From Eubacterium sp. (GTDB taxonomy: Bacteria; Bacillota; Clostridia; Oscillospirales; Acutalibacteraceae), in contig JAIDVA010000219.1 in the NCBI GenBank assembly GCA_029059925.1, positions 1 through 6,879 of the forward strand: a stretch of 6,879 nt of DNA. Reading direction: 5' to 3'. The position numbers and the translations under genes are program-made. Of this stretch, positions 1 through 5,213 are shown in pieces (the stretch's first letter is position 1; each line of letters opens with the position of its first letter). The notes under the pieces are model-generated. The model was not told the origin of the DNA, searched no databases, and saw nothing but the letters and a program-made list of their open reading frames with translations.

Positions 1-364
1 CAGCGGTAAAGATCCAACAAAGGTTGACAGAAGTGCTGCTTATGCCGCACGCTGGGTTGCAAAGAATATCGTTGCTGCAGAGCTTGCAGATAAGTGTGAG
101 GTTGAGCTCGCATATGCAATTGGTGTTGCAAAGCCTGTATCTGTTATGGTTGATACCTTTGGCACAGGCAGAATTGATGATGAAAAAATCAGCGATATTA
201 TTAATAAGGTATTTGACCTTCGTCCATCTGCTATAATCAACAGACTCGACCTCAGAAAGCCTGTTTATAAAAATGTAGCAGCATATGGTCATATGGGCAG
301 GGAAGACCTTGGTGTGTCTTGGGAAAAGACAGATATGGTTGATGAAATAAAAAAGTATTTATAA
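1..364 (+). CDS. metK: S-adenosylmethionine synthetase, C-terminal part (5' end outside window)
   Basis: Makes S-adenosylmethionine from methionine and ATP in the cytoplasm. Only the last 120 residues are present; the reading frame enters at base 2 and is open from the left edge, ending in TAA at 362-364. The visible part matches the MetK C-terminal domain closely: it opens with SGKDPTKVDRSAAYAARW, the conserved K-x-D-R-S-A-A-Y-x-A-R active-site block, continues with AYAIGVAKPVSV and DTFGTG, then FDLRP and the terminal AAYGHMGRED block followed by SWEKTD. An internal ATG at 146 is in frame but lies inside this conserved domain, so it is not the start. The frame is intact, with no sign of decay. 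The O-acetyltransferase gene starts 27 nt downstream with no convincing terminator between, so the two are probably cotranscribed. The identification rests on conserved blocks seen directly and is very secure. Confidence 0.97.
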   Translation, partial: SGKDPTKVDRSAAYAARWVAKNIVAAELADKCEVELAYAIGVAKPVSVMVDTFGTGRIDDEKISDIINKVFDLRPSAIINRLDLRKPVYKNVAAYGHMGREDLGVSWEKTDMVDEIKKYL

Positions 365-391
365 ACACGTAGTGCTTTTTAAGGAGCAGTT

Positions 392-994
392 ATGAATAAT
401 ACGCCTGAAATTCCTATTAATTGTCTTTTTCAGGGCTGTTATAATCCGGAATTGGAAAAACATATTAGGATATGCAAGGATAAATGCTACAGATATAACC
501 AGTTAAATCCTAATGCCAAGGATAAGCAACAAGAAATGCTTAAAGAGCTTCTGGGCAGTATGGGGAATGAGGTTGTAATCACACCTCCATTTTGGTGTGA
601 TTATGGATATAATATATCAGTCGGCGATTATTTTTATTCAAATCATAATTTAGTTATTACTGATGGTGCAAAGGTTGTCTTTGGAAACAATGTATTTGTT
701 GCTCCAAATTGTTGTTTTACTACCGCTGAACATCCGATAGATGCTGGGCAGCGCAGAGCAGGACTTGAAATTGCAAAGCCAATTACAGTTGGGAATAATG
801 TTTGGATTGGTACCGGAGCCACAGTTCTTGCGGGTGTTACTATCGGTGATAATTCTGTTATCGGAGCCGGCAGTGTGGTAACTAAATCTATACCAAATAA
901 CGTTGTTGCGGTTGGTGTTCCTTGTAAAGTTGTTAAGAAAATAACTGACGATGAAAAATATCGCTATCCTATTTTTGAACAGCAAAGCAAATAA
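392..994 (+). CDS. Maltose/galactoside-type O-acetyltransferase (left-handed beta-helix)
   Basis: A 200-residue cytoplasmic enzyme of the LacA/Maa group, which moves acetyl from acetyl-CoA to a sugar hydroxyl. Residues about 1-55 form the helical N-terminal maltose-acetyltransferase cap. From about residue 70 to 180 hexapeptide repeats build the left-handed beta-helix (ISVGDY, VVFGNN, ITVGNNVWIGTGATVLAGVTIGDNSVIGAGSVVTKSIP). The expected catalytic histidine is H114 in TAEHP, at the usual place before the loop that closes the active site. The VGVPCKVV segment is the usual end of the helix. Length is normal for the family (about 180-205). The ATG start is supported by AAGGAG at 381-386, 5 nt upstream. 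It follows metK closely and runs directly into a terminator. The acceptor sugar cannot be read from the sequence, so no lacA or maa symbol is given; a role in detoxifying or modifying sugars is inference from the family. Confidence 0.93.
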   Translation: MNNTPEIPINCLFQGCYNPELEKHIRICKDKCYRYNQLNPNAKDKQQEMLKELLGSMGNEVVITPPFWCDYGYNISVGDYFYSNHNLVITDGAKVVFGNNVFVAPNCCFTTAEHPIDAGQRRAGLEIAKPITVGNNVWIGTGATVLAGVTIGDNSVIGAGSVVTKSIPNNVVAVGVPCKVVKKITDDEKYRYPIFEQQSK

Positions 995-995
995 T

Positions 996-1043
996 ATATA
1001 ATTAAAGCTCCTTGATTTCAAAATCAAGGAGCTTTAATTATAT
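996..1043. terminator. Bidirectional terminator between O-acetyltransferase and proC
   Basis: Arms 996-1018 and 1021-1043 are perfect reverse complements, 23 bp each, around a 2-nt centre; opening the innermost pair leaves a tetraloop. The GC pairs sit in the AGCTCCTTGA part, while the outer stem is AT-only. The hairpin begins 1 nt after the plus-strand stop and ends 4 nt before the minus-strand stop of proC, so it can serve both convergent genes. The U-tract is poor and interrupted (TTTAATTATAT) on either strand, so efficiency is uncertain. Confidence 0.85.
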
Positions 1044-1047
1044 CAGC

Positions 1048-1845
1048 TTATAATCTTTTGTCTTTATCAAGTGCTTTATCAACTGCATTATGAACTGCTT
1101 TTTCAAAACCATCAGCCTGCAAAGATGTTACACCCTCAATAGTTGTTCCGCCGGGTGAACAAACATTATCGATAAGCTTCCATGGATGTTCGTCACTTTC
1201 AAGAATCATTTTAGCACTGCCATAAACTGTTTGTGCTGCGATTTTGAGTGCATCATCCTTTTTCATACCATTCTTAACTCCGGCTCTTGCGAGTGCATCA
1301 ATAAACATATAAGCATATGCAGGAGCACAACCGCCAAGAACACCAAAAAGAGGGAATGAACTTTCATCAAGGCACATTACCTCACCTATACAATCAAGCA
1401 GCATTTCAACATTCTCTTTATCTTCATCAGTTACCAGCTCATTGAAGCAATATGCACTGATTGCCTCACCAACCTTAGCGTTGATATTTGGCATAACTCT
1501 AATTATTCTTGCGGATGACTTTAAACAAGCTGAAAGAAAGTCAAGCGTTTTACCTGCAGCGATTGAAATAATAAGCGGATTGTATTCCTTAACGGTATTA
1601 TCAACCTTTTTCAATACAGATGAAATAATGTTAGGTTTAACTGCAAGAAAAACAATATCAGAATTCTTCATAATCTCAATTTCATTATCGAGAATATTTA
1701 CACCAAAATCTTTTTCAGCTTTTTCACAGGCAGGAAAGTAGACATCAAAAACATATATATTTTTGCTCATAACCTTATTGCTCGCTGTTATACCTCTAAT
1801 TATTGCTGACGCCATATTGCCGCAGCCGATAAAACCTATTTTCAT
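1048..1845 (-). CDS. proC: Pyrroline-5-carboxylate reductase
   Basis: Catalyses the last step of proline synthesis, NAD(P)H-dependent reduction of 1-pyrroline-5-carboxylate to proline, in the cytoplasm as a homo-oligomer. The 265-residue length is typical. The N-terminus MKIGFIGCGNMASAI is the Rossmann GxGxxA dinucleotide loop; FLAVKP (about 67-72) and IISIAAGKTL (about 93-102) follow, then RVMPNINAKVGE. The C-terminal dimerisation and substrate domain carries GCAPAYAYMFIDALARAGVKNGM and the family signature NVCSPGGTTIEG. The ATG at 1843-1845 is preceded by AAAGGA (1854-1859) 8 nt away. It lies 56 nt downstream of spoIIID on the same strand. A sigma-A-like promoter in that gap suggests independent transcription, with possible read-through from spoIIID. 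No defects are seen. Confidence 0.97.
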   Translation of the reverse strand: MKIGFIGCGNMASAIIRGITASNKVMSKNIYVFDVYFPACEKAEKDFGVNILDNEIEIMKNSDIVFLAVKPNIISSVLKKVDNTVKEYNPLIISIAAGKTLDFLSACLKSSARIIRVMPNINAKVGEAISAYCFNELVTDEDKENVEMLLDCIGEVMCLDESSFPLFGVLGGCAPAYAYMFIDALARAGVKNGMKKDDALKIAAQTVYGSAKMILESDEHPWKLIDNVCSPGGTTIEGVTSLQADGFEKAVHNAVDKALDKDKRL

Positions 1846-1876
1846 AATAAACGTCCTTTAAATAATATGATAATTA

Positions 1877-1905
1877 ATAATATCACTATATAAATAAAAA
1901 ATCAA
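1877..1905 (-). promoter_or_regulatory. Candidate sigma-A promoter for proC
   Basis: On the minus strand, -35 TTGATT (1900-1905) and -10 TATTAT (1877-1882) are separated by 17 nt, the optimal spacing. Transcription would start near 1870, leaving a leader of about 25 nt that includes the proC ribosome site. The -35 overlaps the TGA stop of spoIIID. The surrounding DNA is very AT-rich, so chance matches are possible. Confidence 0.45.
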
Positions 1906-2159
1906 TTGTTTTTCATATCATCGTATTTTTTCTTGGTTGCAAGCCCGCCTCGGATATGTCTTTGTGCCTTATTTTCCTCAAGCACCTCTTTGACTTCACT
2001 GCAAAGCAGGGGATTGATTGTCGATAATCTTTTGGTCACATCATTATGTACTGTTGATTTGCTGATACCGAAAACGATTGCTGCCTGTCTCACTGTCGCT
2101 CTTGTTTCGACAATGTAATGACCTAAATCAATACATCTTTTTTCTACATTACCAATCAA
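1902..2159 (-). CDS. spoIIID: Sporulation transcriptional regulator SpoIIID
   Basis: A small DNA-binding protein that, in Bacillus and Clostridia, acts in the mother cell after sigma-E to activate or repress sporulation genes, including the switch to sigma-K. The 85 residues align along the whole family: CIDLGHYIVETRATVRQAA leads into the helix-turn-helix (about 21-42, VFGISKSTVHNDVTKRL), then INPLLCSEVKEVL, and the conserved basic C-terminal motif RHIRGGLATKKKY (67-79) that helps bind DNA. The start is TTG at 2157-2159: an in-frame TGA lies three codons upstream, no ATG occurs before the conserved region, and GAGGAAGG sits at a proper distance. It lies upstream of proC rather than beside spoIIQ or mreB-like genes as in Bacillus, and is divergent from a kinase-like gene. 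It is the main evidence that the organism forms spores. Confidence 0.95.
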   Translation of the reverse strand: MIGNVEKRCIDLGHYIVETRATVRQAAIVFGISKSTVHNDVTKRLSTINPLLCSEVKEVLEENKAQRHIRGGLATKKKYDDMKNN

Positions 2160-2168
2160 GTGTTTTCA

Positions 2169-2176
2169 CCTTCCTC
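2169..2176 (-). promoter_or_regulatory. Ribosome binding site fixing the TTG start of spoIIID
   Basis: GAGGAAGG on the minus strand, 9 nt before the TTG at 2157-2159. Together with the in-frame stop just upstream, it makes the TTG the only reasonable initiation codon. Confidence 0.75.
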
Positions 2177-2179
2177 AGT

Positions 2180-2209
2180 AATGTATATGAGTGTATTATT
2201 GAAATATGA
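2180..2209 (-). promoter_or_regulatory. Possible sigma-E-like promoter for spoIIID
   Basis: On the minus strand TCATATT (2203-2209) fits the sigma-E -35 pattern KMATATT. A -10 candidate follows as CATATACA (2182-2189, spacer 13) or TATACATT (2180-2187, spacer 15), each a partial match to CATACAAT. Family knowledge supports sigma-E control of spoIIID. The predicted start would leave a very short leader of about 15 nt, and AT-richness makes chance matches likely. Confidence 0.25.
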
Positions 2210-2213
2210 CAGT

Positions 2214-2242
2214 TTGATTTTTATTTATTAATATGATATAGT
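2214..2242 (+). promoter_or_regulatory. Candidate sigma-A promoter for the kinase-like gene
   Basis: -35 TTGATT (2214-2219) and -10 TATAGT (2237-2242) with a 17-nt spacer. Transcription would start near 2249, just upstream of the strong ribosome site. This also argues against the GTG at 2241 as a translation start, since it lies within the -10 box. Confidence 0.5.
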
Positions 2243-2249
2243 GATTTTA

Positions 2250-2260
2250 AAAGAGGTGAT
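2250..2260 (+). promoter_or_regulatory. Strong ribosome binding site setting the GTG start at 2265
   Basis: AAAGAGGTGAT contains eight bases (GAGGTGAT) fully complementary to the 16S rRNA 3' end. Its GAGG core lies 8 nt before GTG 2265. It excludes the in-frame GTGs at 2241 and 2256, which lie upstream of or inside this site. An ATG at 2263 overlaps the GTG but is out of frame. Confidence 0.75.
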
Positions 2261-2264
2261 ATAT

Positions 2265-3278
2265 GTGGAAGATTTAAAACTTTTTGATGATATTTGTGCT
2301 GTGCTTAATCTAGGTAAAATTAAAAGGAAAATAAAAAGCGTATCAGGTGGATATATGCACAAAATGTATTATCTGTGTACGGAAAAAGGCGAATATGCTG
2401 TAAAGCTCCTTAATCCAGTTATTATGAAAAGGTCTGATGTTTTTGAGAATTATAGAATCGCAGAGGAGCTTGAATATAAATTGGAAAAAGCTGATTTGCC
2501 GATTGTTGCCGCTTTGGAATTTAATGGCACAAAAATGCAGTGCATTGATAATCAATACTTTTACGTTTTTAATTGGGTAAACGGTAAATCCCTTAAAAAC
2601 AATAAAATAAGCAAAAAACATTGCGAAATAATAGGCCAAATCTTAGCCAGAATTCATAAGCTTGAAAGTCTGACGAGTGAAGATGAAATCAAAAAACTTA
2701 ATATTGATTGGGACTTATATATATCAAAAGCATGTAAACAAAATTCTAAGATAAGTAAAACGCTGATAAATAACAGAGAGATTCTATATGAATATCAAGA
2801 CAAAGGCAATGCGGCTCTCGAAAAGCTCCATAAAATTAAAACTATCTGCAACGGTGATATGGACAGCAAAAATGTTTTATGGGTTGATGGTAAACCTCAA
2901 ATTATAGATTTAGAGAGTCTCAGTTATTCAAATCCTTATGTTGAGCTTTTTCAGCTTGCTTTATGCTGGTGCGGTTACGAATCCTGCTCTTTAAAGTATG
3001 ATTTATTAGAGGCTTTTGTCAGAGCTTATATTGATAAATACGGTCCGTTTGAGATTGATTGGGATACTGTATTTTATAGTAATTTAGGCAGACTTGAATG
3101 GCTTGAATATAACATAAAAAGAGCTTTATTTATTGAATGCAATAATAAAAAAGAGCAAAAGCTTGGAGCTGAACAGGTTAAGGAAACTATGAAACATATA
3201 CTGTATTATGACAAAATACATTATGATTTAGTTAACAGACTTCATTCAATTACAAAATCAAATTTCACCAACAAATAA
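2265..3278 (+). CDS. APH/choline kinase-like phosphotransferase family protein, substrate unknown
   Basis: A 337-residue soluble protein with the protein-kinase-like fold of aminoglycoside phosphotransferases, choline kinases and CotS-type spore proteins. SGGYMHKMYYL (27-37) is the nucleotide loop region. EYAVKLLN gives the ATP-anchoring lysine K47. YVFNWVNGKSL (100-110) is the hinge. CNGDMDSKNVLW (195-206) is the catalytic loop, with D198 and N203 kept but the usual histidine of HGD replaced by N196. IIDLES (213-218) is the metal-binding segment with D215, followed by the common SNPYVELF. A helical C-terminal lobe follows. All core acidic residues remain, so activity is plausible. The GTG start is set by its ribosome site. 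It is a single-gene unit with its own promoter and terminator, divergent from spoIIID. The substrate is not readable: small-molecule kinase, antibiotic phosphotransferase and spore-coat kinase are all possible. I would not call it a resistance gene. Confidence 0.85.
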   Translation: MEDLKLFDDICAVLNLGKIKRKIKSVSGGYMHKMYYLCTEKGEYAVKLLNPVIMKRSDVFENYRIAEELEYKLEKADLPIVAALEFNGTKMQCIDNQYFYVFNWVNGKSLKNNKISKKHCEIIGQILARIHKLESLTSEDEIKKLNIDWDLYISKACKQNSKISKTLINNREILYEYQDKGNAALEKLHKIKTICNGDMDSKNVLWVDGKPQIIDLESLSYSNPYVELFQLALCWCGYESCSLKYDLLEAFVRAYIDKYGPFEIDWDTVFYSNLGRLEWLEYNIKRALFIECNNKKEQKLGAEQVKETMKHILYYDKIHYDLVNRLHSITKSNFTNK

Positions 3279-3288
3279 GATACAATAT

Positions 3289-3336
3289 AAAAAACGCCTA
3301 TCCCTTACCAATAAGCAGGGGATAGGCATTTTTTAT
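3289..3336. terminator. Rho-independent terminator after the kinase-like gene, bidirectional form
   Basis: GCCTATCCC (3296-3304) pairs with GGGATAGGC (3319-3327), extended by a U-G and a U-A pair to an 11-bp stem with a 10-nt loop. Six Ts follow at 3329-3334 on the plus strand, and six As at 3289-3294 give a matching U-tract on the minus strand. It lies 10 nt after the stop of the kinase-like gene. Confidence 0.92.
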
Positions 3337-3378
3337 TAAATATTTTTTGTAAAAAATCATGCTATCCTTTAATCATAT

Positions 3379-3407
3379 AAAAATCCCGTCTGTTACACAG
3401 ACGGGAT
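3379..3407 (-). terminator. Terminator of the prs operon
   Basis: ATCCCGTCTG (3383-3392) pairs perfectly with CAGACGGGAT (3398-3407), a GC-rich 10-bp stem with a 5-nt loop. On the minus strand it is followed by TTTTT (3379-3383) and a further AT-rich tail. It lies 7 nt past the stop of the membrane-anchored gene that ends at 3415. Confidence 0.88.
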
Positions 3408-3414
3408 AATCTTG

Positions 3415-3909
3415 TTATTTCTTTTCAGTAGTAGTCTCTTTGCTTTCCTTTAACTCACCGATAATATCAGCAAATGATTTCTGGTTAAGCTCATCAACTC
3501 TGTCGTATTTGCTTACTTCCTTCTCGTCAGTTGCGATTGCATCATCTATAACTGTAAGTGAAAGCTCTTTTTCATTTACACTGAATTTATATGTTATTTC
3601 TTTAGCAGTGCTTGGATTTTTCAGAATAAGCTTATTTCCGTCAACCTCATAGTTTCCGGAGAAATTTGCAGTTGAAATGTAGGAATCATAAGTTCCGTCT
3701 TCATAGAAAATATAAGCAGAAAGCCCCGGATTTTTCTGACTCTGCCATTTTCCGACAATCTGATTATCGCTTGCAGTGAAAATACTTTTCGTTGCCTGTG
3801 CAGGATTCTGATCTGTAGCAATGCAGTATACACCGCCCGCAATAACCAATGCAAGAATCATGCTGACAACAGCAATGATTATTTTTTTTACCGTTGAAAG
3901 ATTTTTCAT
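3415..3909 (-). CDS. Membrane-anchored extracytoplasmic protein with lipocalin-like domain
   Basis: 164 residues of unknown function. The basic N-terminus MKNLSTVKK is followed by one hydrophobic segment (about 9-30, IIIAVVSMILALVIAGGVYCI). No clear lipobox is seen (C29 is not preceded by L-x-A/G), so an uncleaved membrane anchor is the likeliest reading. From about 48 to 122 comes a small beta-strand domain, IVGKWQS, AYIFYEDGTYDSY, FSGNYEVDGNKLIL, TYKFSVNEKELSLT; this W and DGTY pattern is common in lipocalin-like/DUF5640-type domains of clostridial surface proteins. The tail (about 125-164) is highly charged and ends KESKETTTEKK. It starts 5 nt after the prs stop, so it is almost certainly cotranscribed. 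Its AAAGGAGG (3923-3930) lies inside prs, with a long 13-nt gap to the ATG. No enzymatic motif is visible, and the link to PRPP metabolism is by position only. Confidence 0.85.
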   Translation of the reverse strand: MKNLSTVKKIIIAVVSMILALVIAGGVYCIATDQNPAQATKSIFTASDNQIVGKWQSQKNPGLSAYIFYEDGTYDSYISTANFSGNYEVDGNKLILKNPSTAKEITYKFSVNEKELSLTVIDDAIATDEKEVSKYDRVDELNQKSFADIIGELKESKETTTEKK

Positions 3910-3914
3910 GGTAA

Positions 3915-5099
3915 TTATTTTGCCTCCTTTAAGCCTTTCTTAACAAGCAAGTTGTTAATTCTGTCTGATGAATCAAGAAGAGAGGATACTGACATATCAT
4001 GGTTAAGTGTGTCAATAAAGTAAGCAGTATACTTTGAAAGCTCAACACTTACATACCATTCTCTCTGCAGCAGCTCAGGACTTTGATAAACACCATTTGT
4101 TGTAAATACCCTATCGAATACACCATCATTATATGCTTTATCAAACACATCAAGACCATTGCAGAACAAACCGAAGGTTGTACAAACAAAAATTCTTTTT
4201 GCACCCAGATTTTTAAGCTTGCTTGCAACCTCAAGCATTGACTCACCGGATGAAATCATATCATCAACAATAATGATATCCTTACCCTGAACAGAATCAC
4301 CAAGATACTGATGCTCAACAATAGGGTTACGGCCGTTAACAATTCTTGTGTAATCCCTTCTTTTGTAGAACATACCAAGATTAACACCAAGCTGTGTTGC
4401 AAAATAAATACATCTCTGCATAGCACCCTCATCAGGTGAAATAATCATTAAATGCTCAGGGTCAATAGTAAGATCATCAACGCTATTCGCGAGAGCTTTA
4501 ATCATCTGGTATGTAGGCATAACGTTCTCGAATGATGAATCCGGAATTGAGTTCTGTACTCTCTGATCATGTGCATCAAATGTAATAATATTATCGACAC
4601 CGAGTGCTACAAGCTCCTGCAATGCCATTGCACAGTCAAGAGATTCACGAGCACTTCTTTTGTGCTGTCTGCCTTCATAAAGCATAGGCATAATTACAGA
4701 TACTCTTTTTGGCTTTGATGATAATGCGTGAATCACTCTTTTCAAATCTGCAAAGTGGTCATCAGGTGACTTCGGAACAGTCATACCATACATCTTGTAA
4801 GTACAGCTGTAATTGAATACATCAGCAATGATATAAATATCATAACCACGTACTGTATCATTAATAACACCCTTTCCTTCGCCGCTGCCGAAACGGGGAA
4901 TAGATACATCAATCTTATATGTGTCACGCTGATATGCAAAAAATGCAACATTTTCCTGATGCTCTGTCGCCTGTGTTTTTCTCCATTTAACAAGATATTT
5001 GTCAATCTTATCAGTCAGCTCCTCGCAGCCGGGCATACCGATTATGCCAAGCGGTCCTACCGGAATTGAGTTGATGTTTTCTGCTGTTTGTCTAGCCAT
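3915..5099 (-). CDS. prs: Ribose-phosphate pyrophosphokinase (PRPP synthetase), long clostridial form
   Basis: Makes 5-phosphoribosyl-1-pyrophosphate from ribose 5-phosphate and ATP, the precursor for purines, pyrimidines, NAD, histidine and tryptophan; cytoplasmic. The 394 residues exceed the usual 310-320: there is extra N-terminal sequence (about 1-45) and inserts in the first domain. Family blocks in order are MPMLYEGRQHKRSARES (138-153, equivalent to the canonical YxRQDRK block), ITFDAHDQRVQNSIP (172-186, with H177 at the active-site position), IISPDEGAMQR, FYKRRDYTR (244-252, the catalytic flexible-loop KRR), and the PRPP-binding loop IIIVDDMISSGES (275-287). The canonical loop is DDMIDTGGT, so this one is altered. 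The ATG at 5097-5099 has AGAGGAG about 9 nt upstream. It is the first gene of a two-gene unit with a promoter just upstream. The activity call is firm by family, though the form is divergent. Confidence 0.93.
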   Translation of the reverse strand: MARQTAENINSIPVGPLGIIGMPGCEELTDKIDKYLVKWRKTQATEHQENVAFFAYQRDTYKIDVSIPRFGSGEGKGVINDTVRGYDIYIIADVFNYSCTYKMYGMTVPKSPDDHFADLKRVIHALSSKPKRVSVIMPMLYEGRQHKRSARESLDCAMALQELVALGVDNIITFDAHDQRVQNSIPDSSFENVMPTYQMIKALANSVDDLTIDPEHLMIISPDEGAMQRCIYFATQLGVNLGMFYKRRDYTRIVNGRNPIVEHQYLGDSVQGKDIIIVDDMISSGESMLEVASKLKNLGAKRIFVCTTFGLFCNGLDVFDKAYNDGVFDRVFTTNGVYQSPELLQREWYVSVELSKYTAYFIDTLNHDMSVSSLLDSSDRINNLLVKKGLKEAK

Positions 5100-5131
5100 A
5101 GTTTGAAGCTCCTCTCAAATTTTACACGCAT

Positions 5132-5160
5132 ATTCTACAACAAATCCATATTATTGTAAA
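5132..5160 (-). promoter_or_regulatory. Candidate sigma-A promoter for the prs operon
   Basis: On the minus strand, -35 TTTACA (5155-5160) and -10 TAGAAT (5132-5137) are spaced by exactly 17 nt, each one base off consensus. Transcription would start near 5125, giving a leader of about 25 nt with the ribosome site. The rest of the 114-bp gap to the next gene (5100-5213) shows no riboswitch-sized structure and no clear terminator for the upstream gene. Confidence 0.6.
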
Positions 5161-5213
5161 TAAGTAAATTGTAGAAATTTGCAGAATTTTACATACTGAA
5201 TACTTTTACAGCA

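Noticed and set aside
350..380. Weak hairpin (AAAAAG with CTTTTT) spanning the metK stop, possible terminator
   Set aside because: AU-only lower stem, two G-U pairs, 11-nt loop, and the T-run is part of the stem rather than after it; unlikely to stop transcription.
650..1027. 125-codon open frame on the minus strand opposite the O-acetyltransferase
   Set aside because: It lies antisense to a clear beta-helix enzyme, resembles no family, and its start is inside the terminator hairpin; a shadow of codon use.
1442..1741. 99-codon open frame on the plus strand opposite proC
   Set aside because: It is fully antisense to conserved proC sequence, with no ribosome site or recognisable product.
2241..2264. 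GTG at 2241 as start of the kinase-like gene (345-residue version)
   Set aside because: It falls within the -10 promoter box, and the strong ribosome site lies downstream of it; GTG 2265 fits better.
2265..3278. Aminoglycoside resistance gene
   Set aside because: Fold motifs are shared by many kinases; substrate-binding features of known resistance enzymes are not recognisable and no mobile context is present.
5100..5213. Possible riboswitch or PurR-type control upstream of prs
   Set aside because: The predicted leader is only about 25 nt and no stable structure or recognisable operator is visible.
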